DNA of 5,570 bases from Methanomassiliicoccales archaeon (GCA_025457905.1 JALOTM010000079.1:1-5570); one strand, 5' to 3'; shown: positions 1 to 5,570, counted from the first letter of the stretch. The notes: generated by a model not told the origin, from the letters alone. Numbers and translations: made by a program.

Positions 1-22
1 CGCGCCCCCTGGGGCAACATGA

Positions 23-595
23 TCAGAAAGGAAAAGAAGAAGTAAGGCCGAGGACGACGGCCATGCCCACGGCGGGCACCACCATCATCAGGAAATCATC
101 GTCCACGTATTTTGTGCGCACTCTCTCCACACTTATCGCCAATGCCGTCGCCACCAGGCTCGCCATCAGTACCTGCCAGCTGAGGCCCATGAGCAGGTAG
201 AAGGTCACGAGCACCAGGCCGAGGTAGAAGACGGTGGGGAGCGCGGGATAGAGCCCACTCCGCCTTCGGCGCAGCTCCCCTATGAGTGGGTCGGTCAGGG
301 CCATGCCTATGACCGCAGGGGCGGCGATCTCCACGGGGAAGACGAGGAATGTGATGGTGAGCCCTATGGCCGCCCAGGCCGGGGCGGAGAGCCTTCTGTC
401 CTCATAGTCGCGGAGGCCTAGGATGCGCCAATGGAAGGTCAGTCGCATCGCCTCGAAGGCCAGGACGGCCACCAGGACGATGACCAGGCCCAGCCGCTTG
501 TCCACCCCCATGATCTCCTCGGGCAGGAGGTAGTAGACGAGGAAGAGCGGCGCGCTCATGTGGATCAGGCGGCGCAACCAATGGCCGTAGTCCAT
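23..595 (-). CDS. Polytopic membrane protein of the dolichol/phytol kinase (SEC59) superfamily
   Basis: This 190-residue protein is strongly hydrophobic, with about six membrane segments (roughly residues 13-25, 33-50, 74-96, 117-136, 139-156 and 168-186). Several landmarks match the CTP-dependent lipid kinase/cytidylyltransferase superfamily that includes dolichol kinase, phytol kinase and yeast Dgk1. These are RRLIH at residues 8-12 (family R-K-x-x-H), a Glu-Arg pair near 48-51, TDPLIGELRRRRSG at 101-114 where the family has G-D-x-x-A...G, and a terminal E157...VDDDF (164-168) followed by a proline-containing helix, where the family has DDN-l-t-i-P. The likely role is phosphorylation of an isoprenoid or related lipid alcohol in the membrane, but the substrate cannot be read from sequence. 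The GD motif reads TD and the DDN motif reads DDD, so activity may be altered. The ATG at 595 lacks a Shine-Dalgarno sequence and sits about 24 bases from a TATA-like element, which favours a leaderless start. Family placement is fairly secure; function is not. Confidence 0.72.
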   Translation of the reverse strand: MDYGHWLRRLIHMSAPLFLVYYLLPEEIMGVDKRLGLVIVLVAVLAFEAMRLTFHWRILGLRDYEDRRLSAPAWAAIGLTITFLVFPVEIAAPAVIGMALTDPLIGELRRRRSGLYPALPTVFYLGLVLVTFYLLMGLSWQVLMASLVATALAISVERVRTKYVDDDFLMMVVPAVGMAVVLGLTSSFPF

Positions 596-615
596 GTGCC
601 GCCATGCGCGCCTGG

Positions 616-622
616 ATATTTA
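616..622 (-). promoter_or_regulatory. TATA-like element for the lipid kinase-like gene
   Basis: Read on the minus strand this is TAAATAT, within CCTAAATATCC, an AT-rich island in GC-rich DNA between the permease stop and the next start. Its centre lies about 24 bases upstream of the ATG at 595. That is the usual archaeal TATA-to-start-site distance, so the transcript would begin at or within a base or two of the ATG. The absence of a Shine-Dalgarno sequence before that ATG fits a leaderless mRNA. Confidence 0.5.
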
Positions 623-632
623 GGGTTCGTGC

Positions 633-2090
633 TCAGACGAAGCCGGCGTGCTCGAACTTCTCCTGGATGCCACGGTACAGGAAGAAGGTGGATATCAGCA
701 GCACCGACAGCACCAGGACGATGCCGGCCACGGAGATGAGCGGCTCCTGGTCCAGGCTGAAGGACAATATGGTTATCCCCAGGTCCGGGAGGAGGGAGAT
801 GGCCATGAAGCGCGTCATCACGCTGGGGTTGAAGAGCACGGAGTTGGGGCTCAGCCCCGTCAGGTAGGCGGTGGCGATGACCATGAAGGCCGTGGTCACG
901 TACAGCACCGGAAGGGCCAGCCAAAGGAGCCGGGTCTCTTGGTTGGCCAGGGCAATGGCGATGACGAAGGAGGTGGAGATCACGACCGTGAGGAGGAAGA
1001 AGGCCGCCAGCTTGCCCTTGATCACCTGGGGCACGCTCACCGGCAGCGTCTCGAGGTAGTCGACGGCGTCCTGGTTGGCGATCCATGAGTAGAGCATGAT
1101 GCCGAAAGAGCCGACCATGGCGGCGTAGAACACCGTGTTGAAGCCCACGGGTATGGCCAATCCATTGTTCACGTACCAGGTGGTGAAGGAGAGCAGGAGC
1201 AGGGGAACGACGTAGGCCAGGAGCATCTTGCTCACGCCCCCGGAACGGGCCATGTCCGAGAACTCCTTGGAGAGGAGAGCCTGCAGGGAGCGGGCCGGGC
1301 GGAAGGCATCGAAGAAGCGGGGGTAGCTCTCCTTGACCTTGGTGGCCTTGCCCAAAGGCGCCTCGCGCACCAGCAGCACCGCCATGGTGGCCATGGCCGC
1401 GGAGGCGAGGAGGCTCGCCGCCAGGTACCATGCGGCCGCGGAAAGGTCATCGCCCAAAGGACGGAGGTTGGACTGGAACCCCCAGGAGGGGAGCAGGAGG
1501 GACAAGGGTATGAGGCCGATGCCATAGGCCACGATGGCCATTGCGAACCCCAGCATCATCGCCAGGAAGGCCACCCTGGTACGGATGTAGAGCACTGAGA
1601 CCAGGAAGGAGAAGGAGATGCCCAGCAGGAAGGAGAGCAGGACGGCCGTGAAGGCCGCGGCCACCGATGCCAGCCTGTAGTCCACGACCAGGGTGGACAT
1701 GAGCACGCCCAATAGCCCGGGCACGAGGATCAGGACCACATAGAAGAGCACGTCCCGGAGGTACATGGAGGCGAAGGCCCGGCGGAAGGTGAAGGGGAGC
1801 AGGAAGGGCATGGCCACCAGGAAGTTGGTGCGGCCGTAGCGGCGCTCCAGGTAGGTCTTGCCCAGGAAGCCGAAGGCGCCCACGCTGAGGCCGTACACGA
1901 AGATGCCCGCGTTGACGAAGAGCAGCATGTCCTGGATCGGTATGCTGGCCTCCATCATGGGCAAGGTGGAGGCGAAGAACAGGGCGATGGCGAAGACGTA
2001 GGCGGGCATGGAGAAGAACACCCGGGGCGAGGAGTAGGAGACGTGGAGGCGGTACTCCTCCCGCAGCATCAGCCGGAGGACGTCAAGCAT
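633..2090 (-). CDS. ABC-2 type transporter permease, two fused six-helix halves
   Basis: This is a 485-residue integral membrane protein with about 12 predicted membrane segments (roughly 26-46, 54-77, 115-135, 141-169, 173-201, 219-241, 289-307, 319-339, 361-383, 387-411, 425-445 and 450-472). A charged cytosolic linker at about 244-287 divides it. The halves have the same layout: an amphipathic entry helix (LRLMLREEYRLHVS near 5-18; LQALLSKEFSDMARSG near 269-284), two membrane spans, a soluble stretch in the pattern of ABC-2 permeases (ERRYGRTNFLVAMP; AVDYLETLPVSVPQ), then four more spans. The chain therefore probably supplies both transmembrane domains of an exporter. The start was chosen at ATG 2090, which overlaps the ATPase stop by 8 bases (ATGCTTGA). 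An in-frame GTG at 2099 would add three residues, and neither has a strong Shine-Dalgarno sequence. Overlap with the ATPase gene implies coupled translation and one complex. The transported substrate is unknown. Confidence 0.85.
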   Translation of the reverse strand: MLDVLRLMLREEYRLHVSYSSPRVFFSMPAYVFAIALFFASTLPMMEASIPIQDMLLFVNAGIFVYGLSVGAFGFLGKTYLERRYGRTNFLVAMPFLLPFTFRRAFASMYLRDVLFYVVLILVPGLLGVLMSTLVVDYRLASVAAAFTAVLLSFLLGISFSFLVSVLYIRTRVAFLAMMLGFAMAIVAYGIGLIPLSLLLPSWGFQSNLRPLGDDLSAAAWYLAASLLASAAMATMAVLLVREAPLGKATKVKESYPRFFDAFRPARSLQALLSKEFSDMARSGGVSKMLLAYVVPLLLLSFTTWYVNNGLAIPVGFNTVFYAAMVGSFGIMLYSWIANQDAVDYLETLPVSVPQVIKGKLAAFFLLTVVISTSFVIAIALANQETRLLWLALPVLYVTTAFMVIATAYLTGLSPNSVLFNPSVMTRFMAISLLPDLGITILSFSLDQEPLISVAGIVLVLSVLLISTFFLYRGIQEKFEHAGFV

Positions 2091-2802
2091 CCTGGCCACC
2101 CACTAGTCTGAGGAAGAGCTGCTCCAGGCTCTCCCCCCGATGGTTCAGATCGGCCATGGACTCGCGGGCCACCACCCTTCCCTTGTCCAGGACCACGACC
2201 TCCTGGCACAGGCGTTGGGCGATCTCCAGGATGTGCGAGCACAGGAAGATGGTGCGCCCCTGGGAGCGGAGGTCGAGCAGATAATCGCGCAGCTTCTTCT
2301 GGTAGATGGGATCGAGGTTGATGAAGGCCTCGTCCAGGAAGAGCAGCTCGGGCTCATGGATGAAGGCCGAGGCCAGCATGATCTTCTGCCTCATGCCCTT
2401 GGAGAGGTCCCGGCACAGCGTCCCCTTGGCCTCCTGCAGGTCGAAGAAGTCCAGCCAGCGGTCGATGCGGCGCTCGAGGTCGTCCACCTTGCGCACTTTG
2501 CATGTGAAGTAGAGGAACTCCCAGGCCGTCAGGTAGGACGGCGGGCTCTCCACCTCCGGGACGATGCCCACGCGGCGCTTGATCTCCAGGCCCTGCGTGG
2601 CGCAGTCCAGGCCCAGCACCTTCGCCTCCCCGGCGCTGGGCTGCACCTGGCCGGTGAGGATGCGCAGCAGGGTGCTCTTCCCGGCCCCGTTGGGGCCGAA
2701 GCACCCGAAGAACGCCCCCTTCTCCACATCGAAGGACACCTTGTCAAGGGCCAGCTTGGAGCCGTAGCTCTTGCTCAGCTCCTTGACCACGATGGCTTGC
2801 AC
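2083..2802 (-). CDS. ABC transporter ATP-binding protein (ABC-2/CcmA-NatA-like)
   Basis: This 239-residue cytosolic ATPase would energise the permease encoded immediately downstream. Motifs appear in order: Walker A GPNGAGKST at 36-44, a Q-loop region VPEVESPPSYLTAWEF at 81-96 with Glu83 in place of the usual Gln, a signature LSKGMRQK at 133-140, Walker B LLFLDE at 153-158, D-loop INLDP at 161-165 and the switch His190 in LCSH. The Glu Q-loop and LSKGM signature occur in the family of ATPases that work with ABC-2 permeases. The segment after Walker B reads LDEAFINLD where most relatives have LDEPTxGLD. The frame begins at GTG 2802; an in-frame TAG two codons upstream rules out a longer protein. 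No Shine-Dalgarno sequence precedes it, and a GTG at codon 5 is an alternative start. The gene is 68 bases downstream of the propeller/FN3 gene and overlaps the permease gene, so the two transporter genes are co-expressed. The type of cargo cannot be inferred. Confidence 0.92.
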   Translation of the reverse strand: MQAIVVKELSKSYGSKLALDKVSFDVEKGAFFGCFGPNGAGKSTLLRILTGQVQPSAGEAKVLGLDCATQGLEIKRRVGIVPEVESPPSYLTAWEFLYFTCKVRKVDDLERRIDRWLDFFDLQEAKGTLCRDLSKGMRQKIMLASAFIHEPELLFLDEAFINLDPIYQKKLRDYLLDLRSQGRTIFLCSHILEIAQRLCQEVVVLDKGRVVARESMADLNHRGESLEQLFLRLVGGQDA

Positions 2803-2824
2803 GGGCTAGATGACAGAGGAGGAG

Positions 2825-2832
2825 GTATTCAA
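2825..2832 (-). promoter_or_regulatory. Weak TATA-like element upstream of the ABC ATPase gene
   Basis: On the minus strand this reads TTGAATAC and is centred about 26 bases upstream of the GTG at 2802. The spacing suits a leaderless or near-leaderless transcript, and the GTG has no Shine-Dalgarno sequence. The match to an archaeal TATA box is poor. Read-through from the upstream propeller/FN3 gene is an equally good explanation for expression. Confidence 0.25.
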
Positions 2833-2870
2833 CGCTTACCATCTGGCTCTCTGCGCGCGCAATCTCCCGG

Positions 2871-4757
2871 CTACATCTTCCTCCCGCAGTTCCCGCAGAA
2901 CGGCCCTCCCGTCAAAGGCGCGCCGCAGCTCGGGCATCTGGCCTGCGCCGGCCCTTGCCGCGTCTGACCGGAAGACGGCTTTATGGCCTTGCCCCGGCGC
3001 ATGACCAGGTACAGCACCAGCACCACCCCTGCTACCAGGACCACGATTATGATGACTATGAAGGTCAGGTCCCCCATGCCTGCGGAGCCGCTCACCTCCG
3101 AGGACACCGCCGAGTTGGGCATCGGACCGTCCCCGACCTCGTTGAAGGCCACGACCCAATAATAGTAGGTGTCCTCCGTTGGCAGGGTCTCGCTGTAGGA
3201 GTTGGCAGGCGAGATGGTAGCCAGGTAGAAGGCGCTGCTCGATGATGTGGAGCGGTAGATCTTGTAGCCTTGGATGGCCGAGCCTCCGTCGTTCGGCGTG
3301 GTCCAGCTCAAGGTGATCTCGTCACCGTCCTTGGTGAGCTTGAGATCGGTGATCTGCCCCGGAAGGCTGGCCCCTCCCTGGCTCGGAGTGGCAGGCTGCT
3401 CCCCCGACAGGGGGCCCTCCCCCACGGAGTTCACGGCGCTAATCCTGTAGTAATAGGTCAGCCCGTTCACTACTTCGGTGTCCGTCCACACGAAGGTCGA
3501 GCCGCTCACCGTCTGGATTAGGGCGCCTGAGGTTCCGGACACTGTGCTGCGGTAGATCTTATAGCCGGTTACTGGCCTCCCCCCGTCCGAGGCGGGATCG
3601 TCCCAGAACAGGACCACCTCTCCGTCACGGGCATCGGCGGTGAAATAGAGCGGTGCTGTAGGGACGTCGTCCTCGGAGGCGGCCACCGCCGTGGTGGCGT
3701 AGCCCAGAGCGCTGCTGGGCGTGGACTCCTGCCAGAAGATGTAGACGTGGTCGGTCGGGTCCATGGCGATGTTGGTGAAGAACCCCCAGTCGTCGATGGC
3801 CAGGTTCTGCCATGTTCCTCCCGATCTGTAGGCATAATATGACCAGGGCGTGCCTGGCGACCCCTCCACGTAGTTGAAGTAGCAGATGTGGGGCTTGCCC
3901 ATGGAATCAAGCACCAGGCGGTTGTAGGTCCCTCCCAGCACTCCCGGCCGGGCTACCTCCTGCCTGGCCCAATCGCCTCCCACATTGTTGGCATACCAGA
4001 TGATGTCCGTGTCCGGCTCGGTGGAGGGGTCATGGGTGTAATAGGTAACATGCAGCTTGTCGGCCGAGTCCACCTTCATATCGTTGGTGAACAGCACGTC
4101 GCCAGAGCTGTCCACGGTATCCCGGTCCCAATCACCGGAGGTCCTAACGGCATGGACCAGGTCCCCGTGCGTGGTGTCCTTGTAGAGGATATGCGGCCTG
4201 TCGCTGGAGTCCAAGGCGATGGTGGCGTCCGCCACGCCCAGGGTCAGGCCCATCATTTCGACGGGGTTCTCGTTGGCCCAAGAGCCCCCGGCGTTGGTGG
4301 CATAGAAGAAGGTGCTGTTCGCCAGGTCGGTGTAGACCACATGGGCCTTGTCATCGGAGTCCAGGGCGATGTCCACGGTCCAGCCATAGGTGATGGAGGC
4401 GATGGTCTGTATGCTCCATCCACCGCCGGAGTTGGTGGCGTAGTCGATGTGGTCCGTGTAGAAGTTGTAGTAGACCACGTGCGGCCTGTCGTCAGAGTCG
4501 ATGGCGATCGCGCAGTGGTAGCTGTTGGTATGGGCGATGGTCTGTACACTGAAGCTGCCTCCGACGTTGTTGAAGTAGACGAGATCGCTGGTGATGTCGT
4601 CCTCGACCACGATGTGCAGCTTCCCGTCGGAGTCCGTGGCCACGGCGCATTCTCCATAATTACCGCTTATCGAGCCTGGCGTCCAACCGGCTGGGATGGC
4701 CTCAGAAACGGTCGACAGCAAAGGCGTCAGCAAGGCCGCGCCAAGGATAGCCGCCAT
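2871..4757 (-). CDS. Exported seven-repeat propeller, two FN3 domains, TM helix and C-terminal zinc ribbon
   Basis: This 628-residue protein (numbered from ATG 4757) opens with a hydrophobic export signal, cleavable after SEA at about residue 20. Residues 25-359 hold seven degenerate repeats of 45-54 residues. Each has a D-S-x-(D/G)-x-x-H type motif (Asp at 42, 87, 133, 183, 230, 284 and 333; the last variant ends in Tyr) and most have a Y-A-x-N-x-G-G-x-W type strand, as expected of a seven-bladed beta-propeller. Two FN3 domains follow (about 366-458 and 466-556), both with DGG...GYKIYRST and a Y-Y-Y strand. A single membrane helix (563-586) ends in RRGK, then a short linker leads to a zinc ribbon with Cys608, 611, 621 and 624 (CPSC...CGNC). 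The predicted topology is propeller and FN3 outside, ribbon inside. Binding or adhesion at the cell surface is likely; no catalytic site was recognised. The start is uncertain: the frame stays open to a TTG at 4880, but that lacks a Shine-Dalgarno sequence and lies upstream of the apparent TATA box. Confidence 0.85.
   Translation of the reverse strand: MAAILGAALLTPLLSTVSEAIPAGWTPGSISGNYGECAVATDSDGKLHIVVEDDITSDLVYFNNVGGSFSVQTIAHTNSYHCAIAIDSDDRPHVVYYNFYTDHIDYATNSGGGWSIQTIASITYGWTVDIALDSDDKAHVVYTDLANSTFFYATNAGGSWANENPVEMMGLTLGVADATIALDSSDRPHILYKDTTHGDLVHAVRTSGDWDRDTVDSSGDVLFTNDMKVDSADKLHVTYYTHDPSTEPDTDIIWYANNVGGDWARQEVARPGVLGGTYNRLVLDSMGKPHICYFNYVEGSPGTPWSYYAYRSGGTWQNLAIDDWGFFTNIAMDPTDHVYIFWQESTPSSALGYATTAVAASEDDVPTAPLYFTADARDGEVVLFWDDPASDGGRPVTGYKIYRSTVSGTSGALIQTVSGSTFVWTDTEVVNGLTYYYRISAVNSVGEGPLSGEQPATPSQGGASLPGQITDLKLTKDGDEITLSWTTPNDGGSAIQGYKIYRSTSSSSAFYLATISPANSYSETLPTEDTYYYWVVAFNEVGDGPMPNSAVSSEVSGSAGMGDLTFIVIIIVVLVAGVVLVLYLVMRRGKAIKPSSGQTRQGPAQARCPSCGAPLTGGPFCGNCGRKM
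2886..2936 (-). other. Zinc ribbon coding segment (C-terminal, cytosolic)
   Basis: The last residues of the propeller/FN3 protein carry two CxxC knuckles, CPSC and CGNC, nine residues apart, with the zinc-ribbon pattern CPSCGAPL...FCGNCGRKM. The segment follows the membrane helix and its positive RRGK flank, so it should face the cytosol. Zinc binding is inferred from the four cysteines. Confidence 0.75.
3000..3071 (-). other. Single transmembrane helix coding segment
   Basis: It encodes about 24 residues made almost wholly of Ile, Val, Leu, Ala and Gly, beginning DLTFIVIIIVV and ending before MRRGK. Positive charge follows on the C-terminal side only, giving an outside-to-inside orientation under the positive-inside rule. 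Confidence 0.85.
3090..3662 (-). repeat. Tandem FN3 domains
   Basis: Two fibronectin type III domains of about 90 residues lie at roughly 3384-3662 and 3090-3362. They share (S/N)DGG...GYKIYRST, a Trp strand (VVLFWDDP and ITLSWTTP), and the late strand YYYRISAVNSVGEGP or YYYWVVAFNEVGDGP. The similarity includes nearly identical DNA around GYKIYRS, so they probably arose by internal duplication. A short Gly/Ser/Pro linker separates them. Confidence 0.85.
3681..4685 (-). repeat. Seven degenerate repeats encoding a probable beta-propeller
   Basis: The repeat signature is a hydrophobic pair, then D-S-x-(D/G)-(K/R)-x-H, then three or four beta-type residues, then after about 10-15 residues Y-A-(T/N)-N-x-G-G-x-W. 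Examples are ATDSDGKLHIVVED, AIDSDDRPHVVYYN, ALDSDDKAHVVYTD, ALDSSDRPHILYKD, KVDSADKLHVTYYT, VLDSMGKPHICYFN and the most diverged, AMDPTDHVYIFWQE. Spacings of 45, 46, 50, 47, 54 and 49 residues suit propeller blades. The fold is inferred from repeat number and length. Confidence 0.75.
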
Positions 4758-4773
4758 TAGTACACATAACGCT

Positions 4774-4779
4774 CTCCTC
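4774..4779 (-). promoter_or_regulatory. Shine-Dalgarno-like GAGGAG near the start of the propeller/FN3 gene
   Basis: Minus-strand GAGGAG lies 16 bases before the in-frame ATG at 4757, which is long for a ribosome binding site. It lies only 6 bases before an ATG at 4767 that is out of frame and opens a 21-codon reading frame ending at 4702. It may serve the main gene loosely or the mini-frame, or it may reveal a base error nearby. Confidence 0.4.
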
Positions 4780-4843
4780 GTGATGATTGTCCCCCCTGGG
4801 AGCCTCCGATTCAGATGGAGGTGGATGAACCATTCCCTACCTG

Positions 4844-4851
4844 CATATATA
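4844..4851 (-). promoter_or_regulatory. TATA box of the propeller/FN3 gene
   Basis: The minus strand reads TATATATG within CTATATATGC, the clearest AT-rich element in the intergenic region. Transcription would be expected to begin about 25 bases further on, near 4821. That leaves a leader of about 64 bases before the ATG at 4757 and places the TTG at 4880 outside the transcript. Confidence 0.55.
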
Positions 4852-4926
4852 GCCGTATCGCGGCCTGACTCTTGTTCCAAGCCGGGCCAGTACCTTCTTG
4901 GTCATCGGGCCAGTTGCATGGAAAGC

Positions 4927-4933
4927 CTTTATC
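4927..4933 (+). promoter_or_regulatory. Possible TATA box of the methyltransferase gene
   Basis: The plus strand reads CTTTATC, preceded by purine-rich GGAAAG at 4920-4925 where an archaeal BRE would lie. Its centre is 33 bases before the ATG at 4963. A start site about 26 bases downstream, near 4956, would give a very short leader and would exclude the Shine-Dalgarno sequence at 4951-4955, so one of the two signals may not be functional. Confidence 0.3.
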
Positions 4934-4950
4934 TGCGCGAGGAGGCTTAG

Positions 4951-4955
4951 GGAGG
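4951..4955 (+). promoter_or_regulatory. Shine-Dalgarno sequence of the methyltransferase gene
   Basis: GGAGG sits 7 bases before the ATG at 4963, an optimal spacing. An in-frame TAG at 4948-4950 shows that the reading frame cannot start earlier, so this site and the stop together fix the start. A second GGAGG at 4941-4945 is too distant to serve this ATG. Confidence 0.65.
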
Positions 4956-4962
4956 CGATCCC

Positions 4963-5570
4963 ATGCGCGCATCGGTGCTCCTCGACGTCGATGAAGTGGA
5001 GTTCCTCGAGCCGAGCTTCGAGCGGCTCGGCGACGACTCCTATACCCAGATGCTGCTGGCACTGCCGGCCAAGCAGGCCAAGCTGCTCATCTCCACGGAC
5101 GAGTACCCTTTGGCGGTGGCCTTGGAGAACGGCAAGGGCTGGAGATGCGCCTCCTTCCTTCTGCGCAAGCCGGTGCCGGAAATCTTCGACAAACTGGACG
5201 AGCTGGACGCAGAGGTGTTGCAGGAGGAGCGCTCAGAGTGGGAGGCGGCGGTGAGGGAATACTACTCCCTCAGGATCGCCAAGGAGGTGACCCCGGCCAT
5301 GGAGGACTTCACCCCCACGAGGGTCCTGAGCATCTCCCAGCTGATTCGGGAGAGGTGGGGGGAGGTGGAGGGGGAGGTTTGCGTGGACGCCTGCTGCGGC
5401 TCCGGGGCCGGCTCGGTGGCGCTGAGGGACCTGGGCATGGCGCCCCTTTCCTTCGACAACGACCCGTCCCTCATCTCGCTGGGGCTCCGCTCCGGGCGCC
5501 TGCTCCCCGAGGAGACCGTATGCCTGGACGGGACGCGGGCCTCCAGATACCTGATGCACTGCCACTACGG
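4963..5570 (+). CDS. SAM-dependent methyltransferase, N-terminal part (runs off the window)
   Basis: The frame is open from ATG 4963 to the window end, giving 202 residues plus two bases. Residues 1-135 form a mixed alpha/beta N-terminal region without a recognised family, rich in acidic residues around 73-100. A class I methyltransferase fold then begins: motif I VCVDACCGSGAGS at 139-151 is the glycine-rich SAM-binding loop after strand 1, and LSFDNDPSLISLG at 162-174 matches strand 2 with the acidic residue that binds the SAM ribose. The catalytic motif, such as (D/N)PP(Y/F), would lie beyond the window, so the substrate (RNA, DNA, protein or small molecule) is undecided. An N-terminal extension before the Rossmann domain is common in archaeal RNA methyltransferases, which makes RNA a reasonable guess only. 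The gene diverges from the propeller/FN3 gene. It has a good Shine-Dalgarno sequence and an in-frame stop just upstream, so the start is secure. Confidence 0.82.
   Translation, partial: MRASVLLDVDEVEFLEPSFERLGDDSYTQMLLALPAKQAKLLISTDEYPLAVALENGKGWRCASFLLRKPVPEIFDKLDELDAEVLQEERSEWEAAVREYYSLRIAKEVTPAMEDFTPTRVLSISQLIRERWGEVEGEVCVDACCGSGAGSVALRDLGMAPLSFDNDPSLISLGLRSGRLLPEETVCLDGTRASRYLMHCHY

Noticed and set aside
4..15. Short inverted repeat GCCCC-CT-GGGGC near the window edge
   Set aside because: The two-base loop is too tight for a stable hairpin, and no poly-T tract follows on either strand.
1..20. Possible start of another minus-strand gene (ATG at 20, two bases after the lipid kinase stop)
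   Set aside because: Only six codons are visible and there is no ribosome binding site, so it cannot be told from chance.
565..1431. Minus-strand 288-codon open frame overlapping the permease in another frame
   Set aside because: Its composition is Pro/Gly/Arg/His-rich and lacks hydrophobic segments, whereas the overlapping frame encodes a coherent polytopic permease.
2852..2861. Palindrome TGCGCGCGCA just after the propeller gene stop
   Set aside because: It has no loop and no following T-run, so it is not a convincing terminator. An alternating GC run is easily found by chance in this composition.
2140..2967. Long plus-strand open frame opposite the ABC ATPase (275 codons)
   Set aside because: It is antisense to a gene with clear Walker and signature motifs. 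Its translation is rich in His, Gln, Gly and Leu without domain features, typical of the complement of a GC-rich gene.
3888..4760. Long plus-strand open frame opposite the propeller gene (290 codons)
   Set aside because: Its periodic Val, Gly and Asp content mirrors the repeats of the minus-strand protein. It has no signal, domain or convincing ribosome binding site.
4702..4767. A 21-codon minus-strand mini-frame as a real gene
   Set aside because: It has a well-spaced GAGGAG, but it lies inside the signal peptide region of the main gene and its translation has no recognisable character. It is reported only as part of the start-site ambiguity.

Overview
The window looks archaeal, most likely a GC-rich member of the Thermoplasmatota such as the Methanomassiliicoccales. 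This is an inference from several traits: compact AT-rich TATA-like elements in otherwise GC-rich DNA, at least one gene placed for leaderless transcription, frequent AGG arginine codons, a SEC59-type lipid kinase homologue, and a secreted FN3 protein that ends in a membrane helix and a short cytosolic zinc ribbon. No 16S rRNA or other taxonomic marker is present, so the assignment is tentative.

Layout: four genes lie on the minus strand and read right to left. First is a large exported, membrane-anchored protein (about 4757 to 2871) with a seven-repeat propeller-like domain, two FN3 domains, one membrane helix and a C-terminal four-cysteine zinc ribbon. After a 68-base gap come an ABC-2 type ATPase (2802 to 2083) and, overlapping it by a few bases, its 12-helix permease (2090 to 633). 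After 37 more bases comes a small polytopic protein of the dolichol kinase/phytol kinase (SEC59) superfamily (595 to 23). On the plus strand, divergent from the first gene, a SAM-dependent methyltransferase starts at 4963 and runs off the right end.

The ATPase and permease almost certainly form one transporter, because the permease appears to carry both six-helix halves in one chain. The propeller/FN3 protein and the lipid kinase-like protein are co-oriented neighbours. A shared role in the cell envelope is possible, but only gene order supports it. TATA-like elements before the propeller gene and the lipid kinase gene suggest that the four minus-strand genes are not one simple operon. About 205 bases (4758-4962) separate the divergent genes and hold the promoter signals. 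No RNA genes, mobile elements, CRISPR arrays or long DNA repeats were seen, and there is no gene-free stretch over 300 bases.
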